Positions 1-9,100 are shown, numbered from the stretch's first letter. The stretch is DNA of 64,000 nucleotides from Betaproteobacteria bacterium HGW-Betaproteobacteria-14 (GCA_002840845.1 PHCS01000001.1:1-64000), one strand, 5' to 3'. The notes: generated by a model not told the origin, from the letters alone. Translations and numbers: made by a program.

Positions 1-39
1 CTTGCGTCCAGGATTAACCTTCTCGATTTCCTTTCCCAT
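1..39 (-). CDS. N-terminus of a gene leaving the window (MGKEIEKVNPGRK...), function unknown
   Basis: Reverse complement of 1-39 reads ATGGGAAAGGAAATCGAGAAGGTTAATCCTGGACGCAAG, preceded by a purine-rich GGAGG Shine-Dalgarno-like sequence; truncated by the window edge. Confidence 0.5.
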   Translation of the reverse strand, partial: MGKEIEKVNPGRK

Positions 40-211
40 CGGACACCTCCGTCGGTATTGTCTACCTTCAAATGTGTCTGGAAAAGCCGGGCTAGCTCAC
101 TCCGGTACCTGATGACACTATGTGTTGCATAAGCCACTGCCTTAGCGTGCAGTGCGAAGGAAATAGGCTAGCCCCGTTGGCAGTTGACCGACTCGATATA
201 TGGGTTAGTCG

Positions 212-1168
212 TCACAGCTCCTTGAAAAACACTGGAACTTGTGGCTTCACTTTGCTGGTGGTGACGCGAAGTGTCGCATACCCGCGCAGCAGAGATACTT
301 CAATATGGTCATGGTCAAGGTACGGCTTGAGTACTTTGCTGCGTCGCAGTTGCCGCATCGTTCTTTCCCATTGCTTCTGCCCTTCAATGACCTTGTTGCC
401 AATGAAATGGAATCCTCGCCCACTCTTTAAGAGCACGCCACCAATCGTGCTGAGGTGTGATTCAACAGACGCGTCCAGAGAGTCGATGTCCAGCATGATG
501 AGATGCGTTTCGCCATACTGGTCGAGGCGGCTATTGACGCCCACAACATAGTCATTTGGGCGAACTACATATAGGTTCTGCAGCATGCGTCGGGCTTGGG
601 TTTGGATGTTAATTACAGAAAAGATGTTCAAGTAGAACGGTGGTTGCCAGAGAGTCAGCCGCGTATGGTGCGCATAAGTCTTTGGGCAATAAATGTCATA
701 GGAGAAGTCTTTAATCTTAGTTGGATTGTCTGCAAGAATTGCCGCAAGAATCTCTGCCGTTTCGATTTTTGGCACACAGCGGAATGCATAGGCAACATAG
801 GCTTTCAGGACGCGGAGCTTCTGCTGAATAAGCTTCGGCTGAGGTGAATGAGTGACGTTGTAGTGGAACTGATTGCGAAGCTGGTGTAGTAGTTTATGTA
901 GTTCAACGTAGCGATGCGGGAAAACCTTTGACTTACCGTAAGTCTTGTGTAGTTGCACCTCGACGTTCTTGTGCGAAGGATTTGAGGTTAAGAACTTTGC
1001 GAGAAGCGCCTGCGATGCATAAAAGCAGCAGAAGTACATATGCACCAATGCTTCGCGGAACAACTCGCGCTCGACAAGCGTTTCAGATGCTTCTAGCTCG
1101 GAGAGTGCAAGAGACAATCGCGTACTGGCGCGTCTTTTCTGTTTATGGGAGTAATCGAGCTTCAGCAT
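212..1168 (-). CDS. HEPN-like N-terminal domain plus C-terminal region with AEP primase-like motifs (putative)
   Basis: ORF 318 aa; N-terminal helical HEPN-like pattern (ALVHMYFCCFYASQALLAKF ... LRNQFHY); C-terminal LIMLDIDS, SGRGFHFIG and IEVSLLRGYATLRVTTSKVKP resemble AEP motifs I-III. Confidence 0.55.
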   Translation of the reverse strand: MLKLDYSHKQKRRASTRLSLALSELEASETLVERELFREALVHMYFCCFYASQALLAKFLTSNPSHKNVEVQLHKTYGKSKVFPHRYVELHKLLHQLRNQFHYNVTHSPQPKLIQQKLRVLKAYVAYAFRCVPKIETAEILAAILADNPTKIKDFSYDIYCPKTYAHHTRLTLWQPPFYLNIFSVINIQTQARRMLQNLYVVRPNDYVVGVNSRLDQYGETHLIMLDIDSLDASVESHLSTIGGVLLKSGRGFHFIGNKVIEGQKQWERTMRQLRRSKVLKPYLDHDHIEVSLLRGYATLRVTTSKVKPQVPVFFKEL

Positions 1169-1281
1169 GGGCGTAGATTGTGACTGCTAATAGTGTATGA
1201 GCCGCACGAGGCGCTGCAATAACGGGGCCAGCAAGTAACCTTGACAAGCGGAAAGCACGATGCACAGCATTGAAGGCACCA

Positions 1282-2349
1282 TCACATCTGCTCAACGTAG
1301 GCGGAGAAGTCGTCGAAATACTCCCAACGAGCTACCCCAACCTTCCGACGTTTGAACAACGTACGCCACTTAGACATTACAGCCGGATTCGGATCGATTA
1401 CCGTAACCCTCTTAAGGGTTCGATTTGAAAAATTTCCAAAAAGCGACCACGCAAGTCGATCCGCATCCGGCAAGGAGTATCCGCAAACAATGATCTCATC
1501 AGCTTCATGGAGGTACTCATATGCGACCGTCCACAAGTGCTGGAACAAACTGATGGAGGTAATTGGCTTCACCGGTAGTGGTGGAACCATGAGGGGGTAC
1601 ACGGCATCCTGTGGTGTCGGTGATCCGACTGAGGAGACCCAAACGGGCGACAACCAGATAGGACCTGAACCATCGGAAGTGCCGTTGATGATCTTCTCGA
1701 AATCTTCCTCCTTACAGCGCCAGTTCACCGAGCCATGCAGTTTAACTACCATCGGAAACGGGTGCTGACCGTCACGCCTTTCCACCGCATCGGGTGATTC
1801 CTTGATTCGGTCAAAATACGTCCTTGTGGGGCCAAACTTTGCAACGATGTGTCGATCAAGGAGATCATCATAGTTAAAAGTAACGATTCGGTCTGCGGAA
1901 GCAACATTCTCGGGCTCGAGATCTAGCTTTGTAGCAAACTTACGATAGATTGTTTTGCTGTTCTCCTTAGTGTGCCGCAGTGCATAGCACATCAGGTGCG
2001 TTAGGTGGCTTAACCATTCGAATACCTCTACGGAACCCTTACCGCGGCGGGGATGAATCGCTCGAATGAATTCCAGATGTCCAAGCTGCCGAATTACTGC
2101 CTGCTCTAGCCCCATCTGTTCGAAGGCCCCTTCGTCTTTCCACGACTCCATCACTAGGTCTCGCGACCGCGCTACCCAATGAGGTTTCGCTGGATTGAGT
2201 TCGCCGATTCTTTGGCAAAGACCAATATCAAGGGGTGCCGTCTTTGGAGTAATCGGAATTCGCAGCGAAGCGCTGTAGGATGCTCCAGCGCCGAGCACAA
2301 AGAGTCGTTTGACCTTTAGACGATTAGCCTTGCGCCGCACACTGGCCAC
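1282..2349 (-). CDS. SIR2-like family protein
   Basis: ORF 355 aa; LFVLGAGAS, VTFNYDDLLDRH, VVKLHGSVNW, IIVCGYSLPDAD motifs of SIR2-like proteins. Confidence 0.85.
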   Translation of the reverse strand: MASVRRKANRLKVKRLFVLGAGASYSASLRIPITPKTAPLDIGLCQRIGELNPAKPHWVARSRDLVMESWKDEGAFEQMGLEQAVIRQLGHLEFIRAIHPRRGKGSVEVFEWLSHLTHLMCYALRHTKENSKTIYRKFATKLDLEPENVASADRIVTFNYDDLLDRHIVAKFGPTRTYFDRIKESPDAVERRDGQHPFPMVVKLHGSVNWRCKEEDFEKIINGTSDGSGPIWLSPVWVSSVGSPTPQDAVYPLMVPPLPVKPITSISLFQHLWTVAYEYLHEADEIIVCGYSLPDADRLAWSLFGNFSNRTLKRVTVIDPNPAVMSKWRTLFKRRKVGVARWEYFDDFSAYVEQM

Positions 2350-2482
2350 TCCTAATATTTGGAACTGGTCATCCTGCCACTACGCATATGGAATGGCAAG
2401 TAAGTGAAGTGCTACCGCTCCTAGCCTATAGCCGCCGTATCACAGCACCTGACTTTTCGAGACCGACATCCTGAATCTCTTT

Positions 2483-3364
2483 GTGAACCAAGTTGCTGAG
2501 ACTGCATACTCCGGCATGCCCTCTACCCGAACCCTCCTCCTAACCACCCTCACCATGCTCGCCTTCTCCGGCAACTCGGTGCTGTGCCGCATTGCGCTGC
2601 GGGAGACAGGCATCGACGCGGCGAGCTTCACGACCATTCGGCTGGCGTCGGGGGCGGTGGTGCTGTGGCTGATCGTGCGCTTCTTTCGCCGTGCGCAGGC
2701 CGGCGGGGGCAGCTGGATGTCGGCGCTGATGCTGTTCGCCTACGCCGCCGGTTTTTCCTTCGCCTACCTGAGTCTCACCACGGCGACGGGCGCGCTGCTG
2801 CTCTTCGGCGCGGTGCAGGCGACGATGATTCTCTATGGCCTGTGGCGCGGCGAGCGCTTCGGCGCGTGGCAGCTCGTGGGCCTCGCCCTCGCGGTGGGCG
2901 GACTCGTCGGGCTGCTGCTGCCGGGGCTGTCGGCGCCGCCGCTCGCGGGCGCGGCGCTGATGCTGATGGCGGGGGCGGCGTGGGGCGTGTATTCGATCCG
3001 CGGCAAGGGGGCGGGCGATGCGACGCGCGTGACGGCGGGGAATTTCCTGCGCGCGGTGCCCTTTGCCGTGGTGCTGAGCCTGCTGCCGCTCGCCGACACG
3101 CGCCTGGATGCGGCGGGCGTTGGCTACGCGCTGGCCTCCGGGGCGATCACCTCCGGCCTCGGCTACGCCATCTGGTACACCGTGCTGCCGGCGCTGAAGG
3201 CGACGAGCGCGGCGACCGTGCAGCTCAGCGTGCCGGTGATCGCCGCGCTGGGCGGCATTGTTTTTCTCAATGAAGCGGTGACGCTGCGCTTCGTGCTGGC
3301 CTCGGTCGCCGTCCTCGGCGGCATCGCGCTGGTGATCCTCAGCGCGCCGTCCCGCAGGGGCTGA
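2483..3364 (+). CDS. DMT (EamA) family transporter
   Basis: ORF 293 aa, multiple TM segments in two EamA-like repeats. Confidence 0.85.
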   Translation: MNQVAETAYSGMPSTRTLLLTTLTMLAFSGNSVLCRIALRETGIDAASFTTIRLASGAVVLWLIVRFFRRAQAGGGSWMSALMLFAYAAGFSFAYLSLTTATGALLLFGAVQATMILYGLWRGERFGAWQLVGLALAVGGLVGLLLPGLSAPPLAGAALMLMAGAAWGVYSIRGKGAGDATRVTAGNFLRAVPFAVVLSLLPLADTRLDAAGVGYALASGAITSGLGYAIWYTVLPALKATSAATVQLSVPVIAALGGIVFLNEAVTLRFVLASVAVLGGIALVILSAPSRRG

Positions 3365-3368
3365 CTTT

Positions 3369-3421
3369 TCCCCTCACCCCAACCCTCTCCCCGCACGCGG
3401 GGAGAGGGCGAGGGAGAGGGG
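3369..3421. repeat. Family-A palindromic repeat
   Basis: CCCCTCACCCCAACCCTCTCCCCGCACGCGGGGAGAGGGCGAGGGAGAGGGG. Confidence 0.85.
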
Positions 3422-3443
3422 CTGCGTGGTCAGGCGCCAGGGC

Positions 3444-3472
3444 TTGACACATGTATAGCGTCGCTATACATT
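3444..3472 (+). promoter_or_regulatory. Putative higBA promoter/operator with perfect 9-1-9 palindrome TGTATAGCG-T-CGCTATACA (3452-3470)
   Basis: TTGACA at 3444-3449 followed by a perfect inverted repeat immediately upstream of the toxin ORF. Confidence 0.7.
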
Positions 3473-3480
3473 GACCGCGA

Positions 3481-3759
3481 ATGATCAAAACCTTTCGCCA
3501 CAAGGGCCTTGAAGCGTTCTTCAAGACCGGCAGCAAGGCGGGGATCCAGGCCGTCCATGCGAAGCGGCTGCGGTTGCAACTGGCCGGGCTCGATGGGGCC
3601 GTATCTCCGCAGGGCATGAACCTGCCGGGTTGGCGGCTTCATCCGCTTACCGGCGATCTGGCTGACCATTGGGCCGTATGGGTCTGCGGCAACTGGCGCA
3701 TGACCTTTCGGTTCGAGGGCGTCGACGCAGTATTGATTGATTATCGGGATTACCACTGA
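3481..3759 (+). CDS. higB: HigB-type (RelE superfamily) toxin
   Basis: ORF 92 aa: MIKTFRHKGLEAFFKTG...RLRLQLAGLDGA...GWRLHPLTGDLADHWAVWVCGNWRMTFRFEG. Confidence 0.9.
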   Translation: MIKTFRHKGLEAFFKTGSKAGIQAVHAKRLRLQLAGLDGAVSPQGMNLPGWRLHPLTGDLADHWAVWVCGNWRMTFRFEGVDAVLIDYRDYH

Positions 3760-3761
3760 CC

Positions 3762-4061
3762 ATGACTCGAATGCACAATCCGCCCCACCCGGGCGAAGTA
3801 CTCAAGGATGGCGTGTTCTCGGAGGGCGCGGTGTCCGTCACGGAAGCCGCCGCTTCGCTCGGCGTGACGCGCGTGGCGCTGTCGCGCGTGTTGAACGCCC
3901 GTGCCGCCATCAGCGCCGAGATGGCGGTCCGCCTCGGCAAGTGGCTCGGTACGAGCGCCGAGGTGTGGATCAACATGCAGGCGCAGTACGACCTCTGGAA
4001 GGCTGAACAATCGCTCAAGCGCCAAGTGGCGAAAATCCCGCCGCTGAAGCGCGCAGCCTGA
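3762..4061 (+). CDS. higA: HigA-type HTH antitoxin
   Basis: ORF 99 aa: PPHPGEVLKDGVF...VTEAAASLGVTRVALSRVLNARAAISAEMAVRLGKWLGTSAEVWINMQAQYDLW. Confidence 0.92.
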   Translation: MTRMHNPPHPGEVLKDGVFSEGAVSVTEAAASLGVTRVALSRVLNARAAISAEMAVRLGKWLGTSAEVWINMQAQYDLWKAEQSLKRQVAKIPPLKRAA

Positions 4062-4134
4062 TCATTCGCGTCCCGCTGGGGCTGAATTTTCACGCTATGA
4101 TGTTTCGACACGGCGTTTTCACCAGGTGCAATCA

Positions 4135-4656
4135 ATGACCGTTCAACTGGATTTTTCGAAGCTGGATCTTCAGGACGCGCTCGACCTGGCCGTCCTCATC
4201 GAGCAGGAGGCGGAGGAGCGCTATCGCTGGTTCGCGGACATGCTCGGCGAGCGCTACCCGGGCGATGCGGCGGATTTCTTTTCCATGATGGCGCGCAACG
4301 AGAAACGCCACGGCGATGAACTCGCCAAACGTCGGCTTGCGCTGTTCGGCGAGGCGCCCTCGCGCGTGACGGCGGACATGATCGAGGACGTGGAAGCGCC
4401 GGGCAGCGGCACGCCGCGGCCTTTCATGTCGCCGCGACATGCGCTGGAAGTGGCGATGGAATCCGAAATCAAGGCCTGGGTGTTTTTCGACCGGGCCCTG
4501 CCGGGCATCAAGGATCCCGCCGTCAGGATATTGTTCGAGGAGCTCCGCGACGAGGAAGCCATCCATCAGGGGCTGCTCGAAAAGCAGAAGGCCAAGTACC
4601 CCGACACGATGGAGCCGGATGTGGATCCGGCGGACGTCGACACCCCCGCCTTGTAG
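4135..4656 (+). CDS. Ferritin-like / rubrerythrin-family protein
   Basis: ORF; EEAEERYRWFADML ... EKRHGDELAKRR ... EIKAWVFFDRAL ... LRDEEAIHQGLL metal-ligand pattern. Confidence 0.75.
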   Translation: MTVQLDFSKLDLQDALDLAVLIEQEAEERYRWFADMLGERYPGDAADFFSMMARNEKRHGDELAKRRLALFGEAPSRVTADMIEDVEAPGSGTPRPFMSPRHALEVAMESEIKAWVFFDRALPGIKDPAVRILFEELRDEEAIHQGLLEKQKAKYPDTMEPDVDPADVDTPAL

Positions 4657-4689
4657 ATTCCTCGCCGTACCGCAGCGGCTGACTTTCCC

Positions 4690-5244
4690 CTACTGCGCCG
4701 CCGGGGCGCGCCCGAATATCCGCCACAGCGTGCCGTCGCGGTTCACCACGGCGTGCTTGAGCGCGGCCAGCGCGTGCGCGGCGAACGAGAACAGCAGCAC
4801 CTTGGCGGCGATGGCGTGCACGGTTTCGAGGGCCTTGTGCAGCGCCGGCATCTCGCCCATCGGGCTGGCAATGGCGAACCAGTCGAAGACGTTGATGGCG
4901 CGTCCGCCGCTCCATACCGTGAGCGGTCCGCTCACCAGCAGCACGCCGATCGCCGCCAGCAGGATGACGTGCAGCGCACTGGCGAGGCGTTGCATGCGCG
5001 GCGGCTGCGGCAGCGGCGCTGGCGAGGTCGAGCGCGCGCGCCAGAAGACGCGGAAGGCGAGCGGCAGGAGCGCCAGCGCGCCGATGGATATGTGCAGGCG
5101 CAGCCAGTAGAGCTTCTCGTCGCCGCGCGGCATGTCTTCGAAATAGAGGCCGATGGCGAGCAGCGCGACGATCAGCGCCGCACCGAGCCAGTGGTTGAAA
5201 ACGGAAACGGCGCCATAGCGCGCCGGGGTGTCCTGCAGGTTCAT
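4690..5244 (-). CDS. Cytochrome b561 family protein
   Basis: ORF 184 aa, 4 TM segments with conserved His (NHWLGAALI, LRLHISIGALALLPL, VHAIAAKVLLFSFAAHALAALKH). Confidence 0.85.
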   Translation of the reverse strand: MNLQDTPARYGAVSVFNHWLGAALIVALLAIGLYFEDMPRGDEKLYWLRLHISIGALALLPLAFRVFWRARSTSPAPLPQPPRMQRLASALHVILLAAIGVLLVSGPLTVWSGGRAINVFDWFAIASPMGEMPALHKALETVHAIAAKVLLFSFAAHALAALKHAVVNRDGTLWRIFGRAPAAQ

Positions 5245-5268
5245 GTTGTAGCTCCCTTGGTTGATTTT

Positions 5269-5361
5269 CTCCCTCTCCCGCTGGCGGGAGAGGGCTGGGG
5301 TGAGGGTGGGCCGACCGCTTGCCCCTCACCCCAACCCTCTCCCCGCTGCGGGGAGAGGGGG
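5269..5361. repeat. Family-A palindromic repeat doublet
   Basis: CCCTCTCCCGCTGGCGGGAGAGGGCTGGGGTGAGGG...CCCCTCACCCCAACCCTCTCCCCGCTGCGGGGAGAGGGG. Confidence 0.85.
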
Positions 5362-5368
5362 CCAGGCT

Positions 5369-5890
5369 TCAGCGCATGCCGCCCATGCCGCCGCCCATGC
5401 CACTCATCTGGCCGTGGCGGCCGTGCTCGCCGCGTCCACCCTTGCCGCCGTGGCGGCCGCCCATCGGATGGCGCGTCATGTCGGCGAGGGTCTTAGCCTG
5501 CTCCGGCGTGAGCGCGCCTTGCAGCTTGGCCGTGGCGTCGGAGAGGGTGGCGAGCTTCGTTGCCATCTTCGCGGCCATGTCGGCGCGGTGGCGCGCCAGC
5601 GTCGCGGCATCGGCATCCTTCGCCGGCGGCGTCGGGCGGGCGTCGAACATGTCCTTGTGCACCTTGGCGTAAGCCTGCCAGGCGTCCTGCTGCGAGGCCT
5701 TGATCTCGAGGCGCTCGGCCATCTTGTCGAGGCGGGCCTGCATGCGGGATTGCATGCGCTCCTGCATCTCCGGGGTCATTTCGCGGGGCCCCTTGCCGGG
5801 CGAGGCCGTCGCAACCGGAACGGCAACGGCGAGGGCCAGACCGCCTGCGAAAAGGGCGGTGGCGAGCTTGCTGCGGGTAGTCAGTTTCAT
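5369..5890 (-). CDS. Spy/CpxP-like periplasmic protein
   Basis: Signal peptide, LTPEQ motif, His/Met/Gly-rich C-terminus. Confidence 0.7.
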   Translation of the reverse strand: MKLTTRSKLATALFAGGLALAVAVPVATASPGKGPREMTPEMQERMQSRMQARLDKMAERLEIKASQQDAWQAYAKVHKDMFDARPTPPAKDADAATLARHRADMAAKMATKLATLSDATAKLQGALTPEQAKTLADMTRHPMGGRHGGKGGRGEHGRHGQMSGMGGGMGGMR

Positions 5891-6048
5891 GATGTTCTCC
5901 TGTGGGGTTGAGGTACGGTTCCCATTAAACGCGCCGCATGTAACGGGGATTTTTCAGCGACCGGGGGTTTTGTTAACGGTTTGTAACGCTTTGTCGAACA
6001 TTCCTCACATTTGCGCCACGCCGCCCGCGGCGCACTACACTAGCGGCC

Positions 6049-6759
6049 ATGAACAAGCGAATCCTCGTCGTCGACGACGACCCCGAGCTGCGCGAACTGC
6101 TGCGCGGCTATCTGGGCGACAACGGCTATGTGGTGGATGCGGCGGAGGACGGCGCCGCCATGCGGCGGATGATGGCCGCCGCCGCGCCCGACCTGGTGAT
6201 CCTCGACCTCATGCTGCCGGGAGAGGACGGGCTCGCGCTGTGCCGCGAACTGCGCGCAGGATCGTCGCTGCCGATCCTGATGCTCACCGCGCGCGGCGAG
6301 GACACCGACCGCATCGTCGGCCTGGAGATGGGCGCCGACGATTACCTGCCCAAGCCCTTCAATCCGCGCGAACTGCTGGCGCGCATCCGCAGCATCCTGC
6401 GCCGCGCCGGCGAGAACGCCGCGCGCGAGGCGCCGACGCGGGCGCTGAGCTTTGCCGGCTGGACGCTCGACCTGGCGGCACGGCACCTCGTCGGCGCCGA
6501 CGGCGTCGTCGTGGCGATCTCGGGCGGGGAATTCAAGCTGCTGCGCGCCTTCGCCGAGAACCCCTTCCGCGTGCTGTCGCGCGACCAGTTGATGGACGTG
6601 CTGGCCGGGCGCGAGGCCGGCCCCTTCGACCGCAGCGTGGACGTGATGGTGCATCGTCTGCGCCGGCGCCTGGGCGACGACGCGCGCGAGCCGGCGCTGA
6701 TCAAGACGGTGAGGAGCGAGGGCTACATGCTGGCGGCGGACGCGGAGAAGCATTCGTGA
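6049..6759 (+). CDS. OmpR-family response regulator
   Basis: ORF 236 aa; VDDDPELRELL, DLVILDLMLPGEDG, MLTARGEDTDR, DDYLPKPFNPRELLARI; winged-helix C-terminus. Confidence 0.95.
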   Translation: MNKRILVVDDDPELRELLRGYLGDNGYVVDAAEDGAAMRRMMAAAAPDLVILDLMLPGEDGLALCRELRAGSSLPILMLTARGEDTDRIVGLEMGADDYLPKPFNPRELLARIRSILRRAGENAAREAPTRALSFAGWTLDLAARHLVGADGVVVAISGGEFKLLRAFAENPFRVLSRDQLMDVLAGREAGPFDRSVDVMVHRLRRRLGDDAREPALIKTVRSEGYMLAADAEKHS

Positions 6760-8144
6760 GGCTGTTGCCGAAGAGCCTGTTCGGCCAGATCGTGCTGGCG
6801 CTGGTGAGCGGCCTCGTCGTGGCGCATGTCGTCGGCGCCTGGCTGATGCTCGACGACCGCGCCCGTTTCGGCGAGCGCCTGCGCGGCGAATATGCGGCGC
6901 AGCGCATCGCCGGACTCATCACGCTGCTCGACGGCACGGCACCGGAGGAGCGCCGCCGTGTGGTGCGCGCGCTGAGCGTGCCGCCGACGCGCCTCTCCCT
7001 CGACGAGCCCTGGCAGGCGGGCGTCGATGCCTCGCCCGATGCCGAGGCCTTCATGAGGCGCGTGTTGCGCGAACTCGAACGGCCGGCGCAGCTGCAGGTG
7101 CTGTCGATCCGCCGCGCCGCGCCGCGACCTGAGGAGCGCAGGCAGTTCGGGCCGCACGCGCCGCGCGGCGAAGGCCATGCCGGGCCGCGCCACCTGGTGA
7201 TGGTGTCGGCGCAGGCGCGGCTCGCCGACGGCGCCGTGCTCACCTTCCGCCAGGCCCTGCCGGAAGCGCCGGGCGACTGGCCGTTGCGCGCATTGGGCTT
7301 GCTGGCGCTGCTTGCCGTGGTGGTGGCGCTGCTCTCCGGCTGGGCGGTGCGGCGCCTCACCAGGCCGCTGGCCTCGCTGGCGGACGCCGCCGACGGCCTG
7401 GCGCGCAACCTCGACCAGCCGCCCCTGCCCGAGAAGGGGCCGCAGGAAGTGGCGCGTGCGGCGCGTTCCTTCAACGCCATGCAGCGCGCGCTGAAAACCT
7501 ATCTCGAGACGCGCGCCCAGGCATTGGCCGGCGTCTCGCACGACCTGCGCCTGCCGCTGACGCGCCTGCGCCTGCGCCTGGAGCAGTTGCCCGAGGGGAC
7601 GACGCGCGAGGCCATGGAGCGCGATATCGGCGATATGGACGAGATGATCAGCGGCACGCTCGACTACCTGCGCGCCGGCAGCGACACCGAGCAGCCGGTG
7701 CGGCTCAATCTGATTGCGCTGGTCGAGAGCCTCGCCGAGGACGCCGAGGCGGCCGGCGCGAAAGTCAGCCTGCACGGCACAGCGGCGCCGGTCACTGCGC
7801 GGCCGCAGGGCCTGCGCCGCTGCCTCGCCAACCTGCTCGACAACGCGCGGCGTTACGGCGGCCCGGACATCGACGTGACGCTGCGCGACGGCGATGGCCA
7901 AGTGGAGATCCGCATCGAGGACCGCGGCCCCGGCATTCCCGATGCGGAGCGCGAGCGCGTCTTTGAACCCTATGTGCGCCTGGAGACCTCGCGCGCGCGC
8001 CACACCGGCGGCGCCGGCCTGGGCCTGGCCATGGCCCGCGCCGTCGCCCGCGCCCACGGCGGCGACGTTCGCCTCGAAGCGCGCGAAGGCGGCGGCACGC
8101 GCGCGATCGTCACGCTATCGCGCGGCCAGGCACCGCAGTCCTGA
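6756..8144 (+). CDS. Sensor histidine kinase
   Basis: GTG start overlapping the regulator stop; HAMP-like region, GVSHDLRLPLTRLRLRLE H-box, NLLDNARRYG, EDRGPGIPD, TGGAGLGLAMARA. Confidence 0.93.
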   Translation: MRLLPKSLFGQIVLALVSGLVVAHVVGAWLMLDDRARFGERLRGEYAAQRIAGLITLLDGTAPEERRRVVRALSVPPTRLSLDEPWQAGVDASPDAEAFMRRVLRELERPAQLQVLSIRRAAPRPEERRQFGPHAPRGEGHAGPRHLVMVSAQARLADGAVLTFRQALPEAPGDWPLRALGLLALLAVVVALLSGWAVRRLTRPLASLADAADGLARNLDQPPLPEKGPQEVARAARSFNAMQRALKTYLETRAQALAGVSHDLRLPLTRLRLRLEQLPEGTTREAMERDIGDMDEMISGTLDYLRAGSDTEQPVRLNLIALVESLAEDAEAAGAKVSLHGTAAPVTARPQGLRRCLANLLDNARRYGGPDIDVTLRDGDGQVEIRIEDRGPGIPDAERERVFEPYVRLETSRARHTGGAGLGLAMARAVARAHGGDVRLEAREGGGTRAIVTLSRGQAPQS

Positions 8145-8183
8145 CTGCCGATCACGGCGGCGCCGTCCCGTAGCGGCTGACTT

Positions 8184-9095
8184 TCACTTGGCCGTTGCGC
8201 CGTGCTTCTCCGCGTTGCCGAGAAAGCCCGTCACCTCGCTGATCACCGCCGAGTCGTAGAGCGCGCCACGATGGCCCAGGCCGTGCGTGGCGACGAGGCG
8301 TGCCCCCGGCCAGTGCCGCGCCGTCAGTTCGCCGTCGCGGAAGGGATTGTCGCGGTCGTCGATGTCATGCACGATCAGCGCCGGCTGCGTCAGCCTCGGC
8401 GCGGTGGCCTCCACCTCGAAGTCGCTCCAGCGGATGCCGAAGCGCCGCTCGATCTGCGCCTGCATGAGGGCGCGCACGCTCTCCGGCAGCCACAGCAGGC
8501 GGGCGAAGCGGTGCGAGTATTCCGTCAGGCTGGCCGGCGGCGCGAGCAGCACCGCCTTCTTCACTTGCGCGCCGCGCGACAGCACGTAACCCGCCACGGC
8601 GCCGCCCACGGAATGCCCGATGAGGGCTTCCACCGGCCCGACATGGCGCAGCATCGCTTCGAGGGCGGCGGCCATGTGCACGATGGAGGACTCGCGTCCG
8701 CCCGTCATGCCGTGGCCGGGTGCGTCGAAGGCCACCACCGAGTAGCCGCGCGCCGTCAGCGGCGCGACGTAGCTGCGCAATTGCGCGGCGCGCCCGCCCC
8801 AGCCATGCACCAGCACCACGATCGGATCCTGTGCGCGGCCCCAGCGCCAGCCGACCAGCCGGCCGGTGGGCATCGGCACGGTGAGCAGCGAGGCCTCCTC
8901 CAGCGCATCCAGTTCGGCCTTCCTGAATCTGTGCTGCGGCGGCGTGAGGAAGAGGCGGCGCGCGCGTTTGCCGGCGCGCCTCGGCGCCAGGGGCGAGAGG
9001 AGGCGAAAGGCAAGGCGATGACCGGCAAGGCCCATTAAAAGACGAACGGTCGTGCTAAAACGGGGGCTAAAAAAAAGCGGCATGCGCAAGTCCAT
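8184..9095 (-). CDS. Alpha/beta hydrolase
   Basis: ORF; VLVHGWGGRAAQL, VAFDAPGHG, LIGHSVGGAVAG, HGLGHRGAL; true start may be downstream (about 9035). Confidence 0.88.
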   Translation of the reverse strand: MDLRMPLFFSPRFSTTVRLLMGLAGHRLAFRLLSPLAPRRAGKRARRLFLTPPQHRFRKAELDALEEASLLTVPMPTGRLVGWRWGRAQDPIVVLVHGWGGRAAQLRSYVAPLTARGYSVVAFDAPGHGMTGGRESSIVHMAAALEAMLRHVGPVEALIGHSVGGAVAGYVLSRGAQVKKAVLLAPPASLTEYSHRFARLLWLPESVRALMQAQIERRFGIRWSDFEVEATAPRLTQPALIVHDIDDRDNPFRDGELTARHWPGARLVATHGLGHRGALYDSAVISEVTGFLGNAEKHGATAK

Positions 9096-9100
9096 GGTGG

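Noticed and set aside
5700-6755. Upstream extension of the histidine kinase ORF to 5700
   Set aside because: It overlaps the response regulator and a divergent gene; the GTG at 6756 coupled to the regulator stop is the plausible start.
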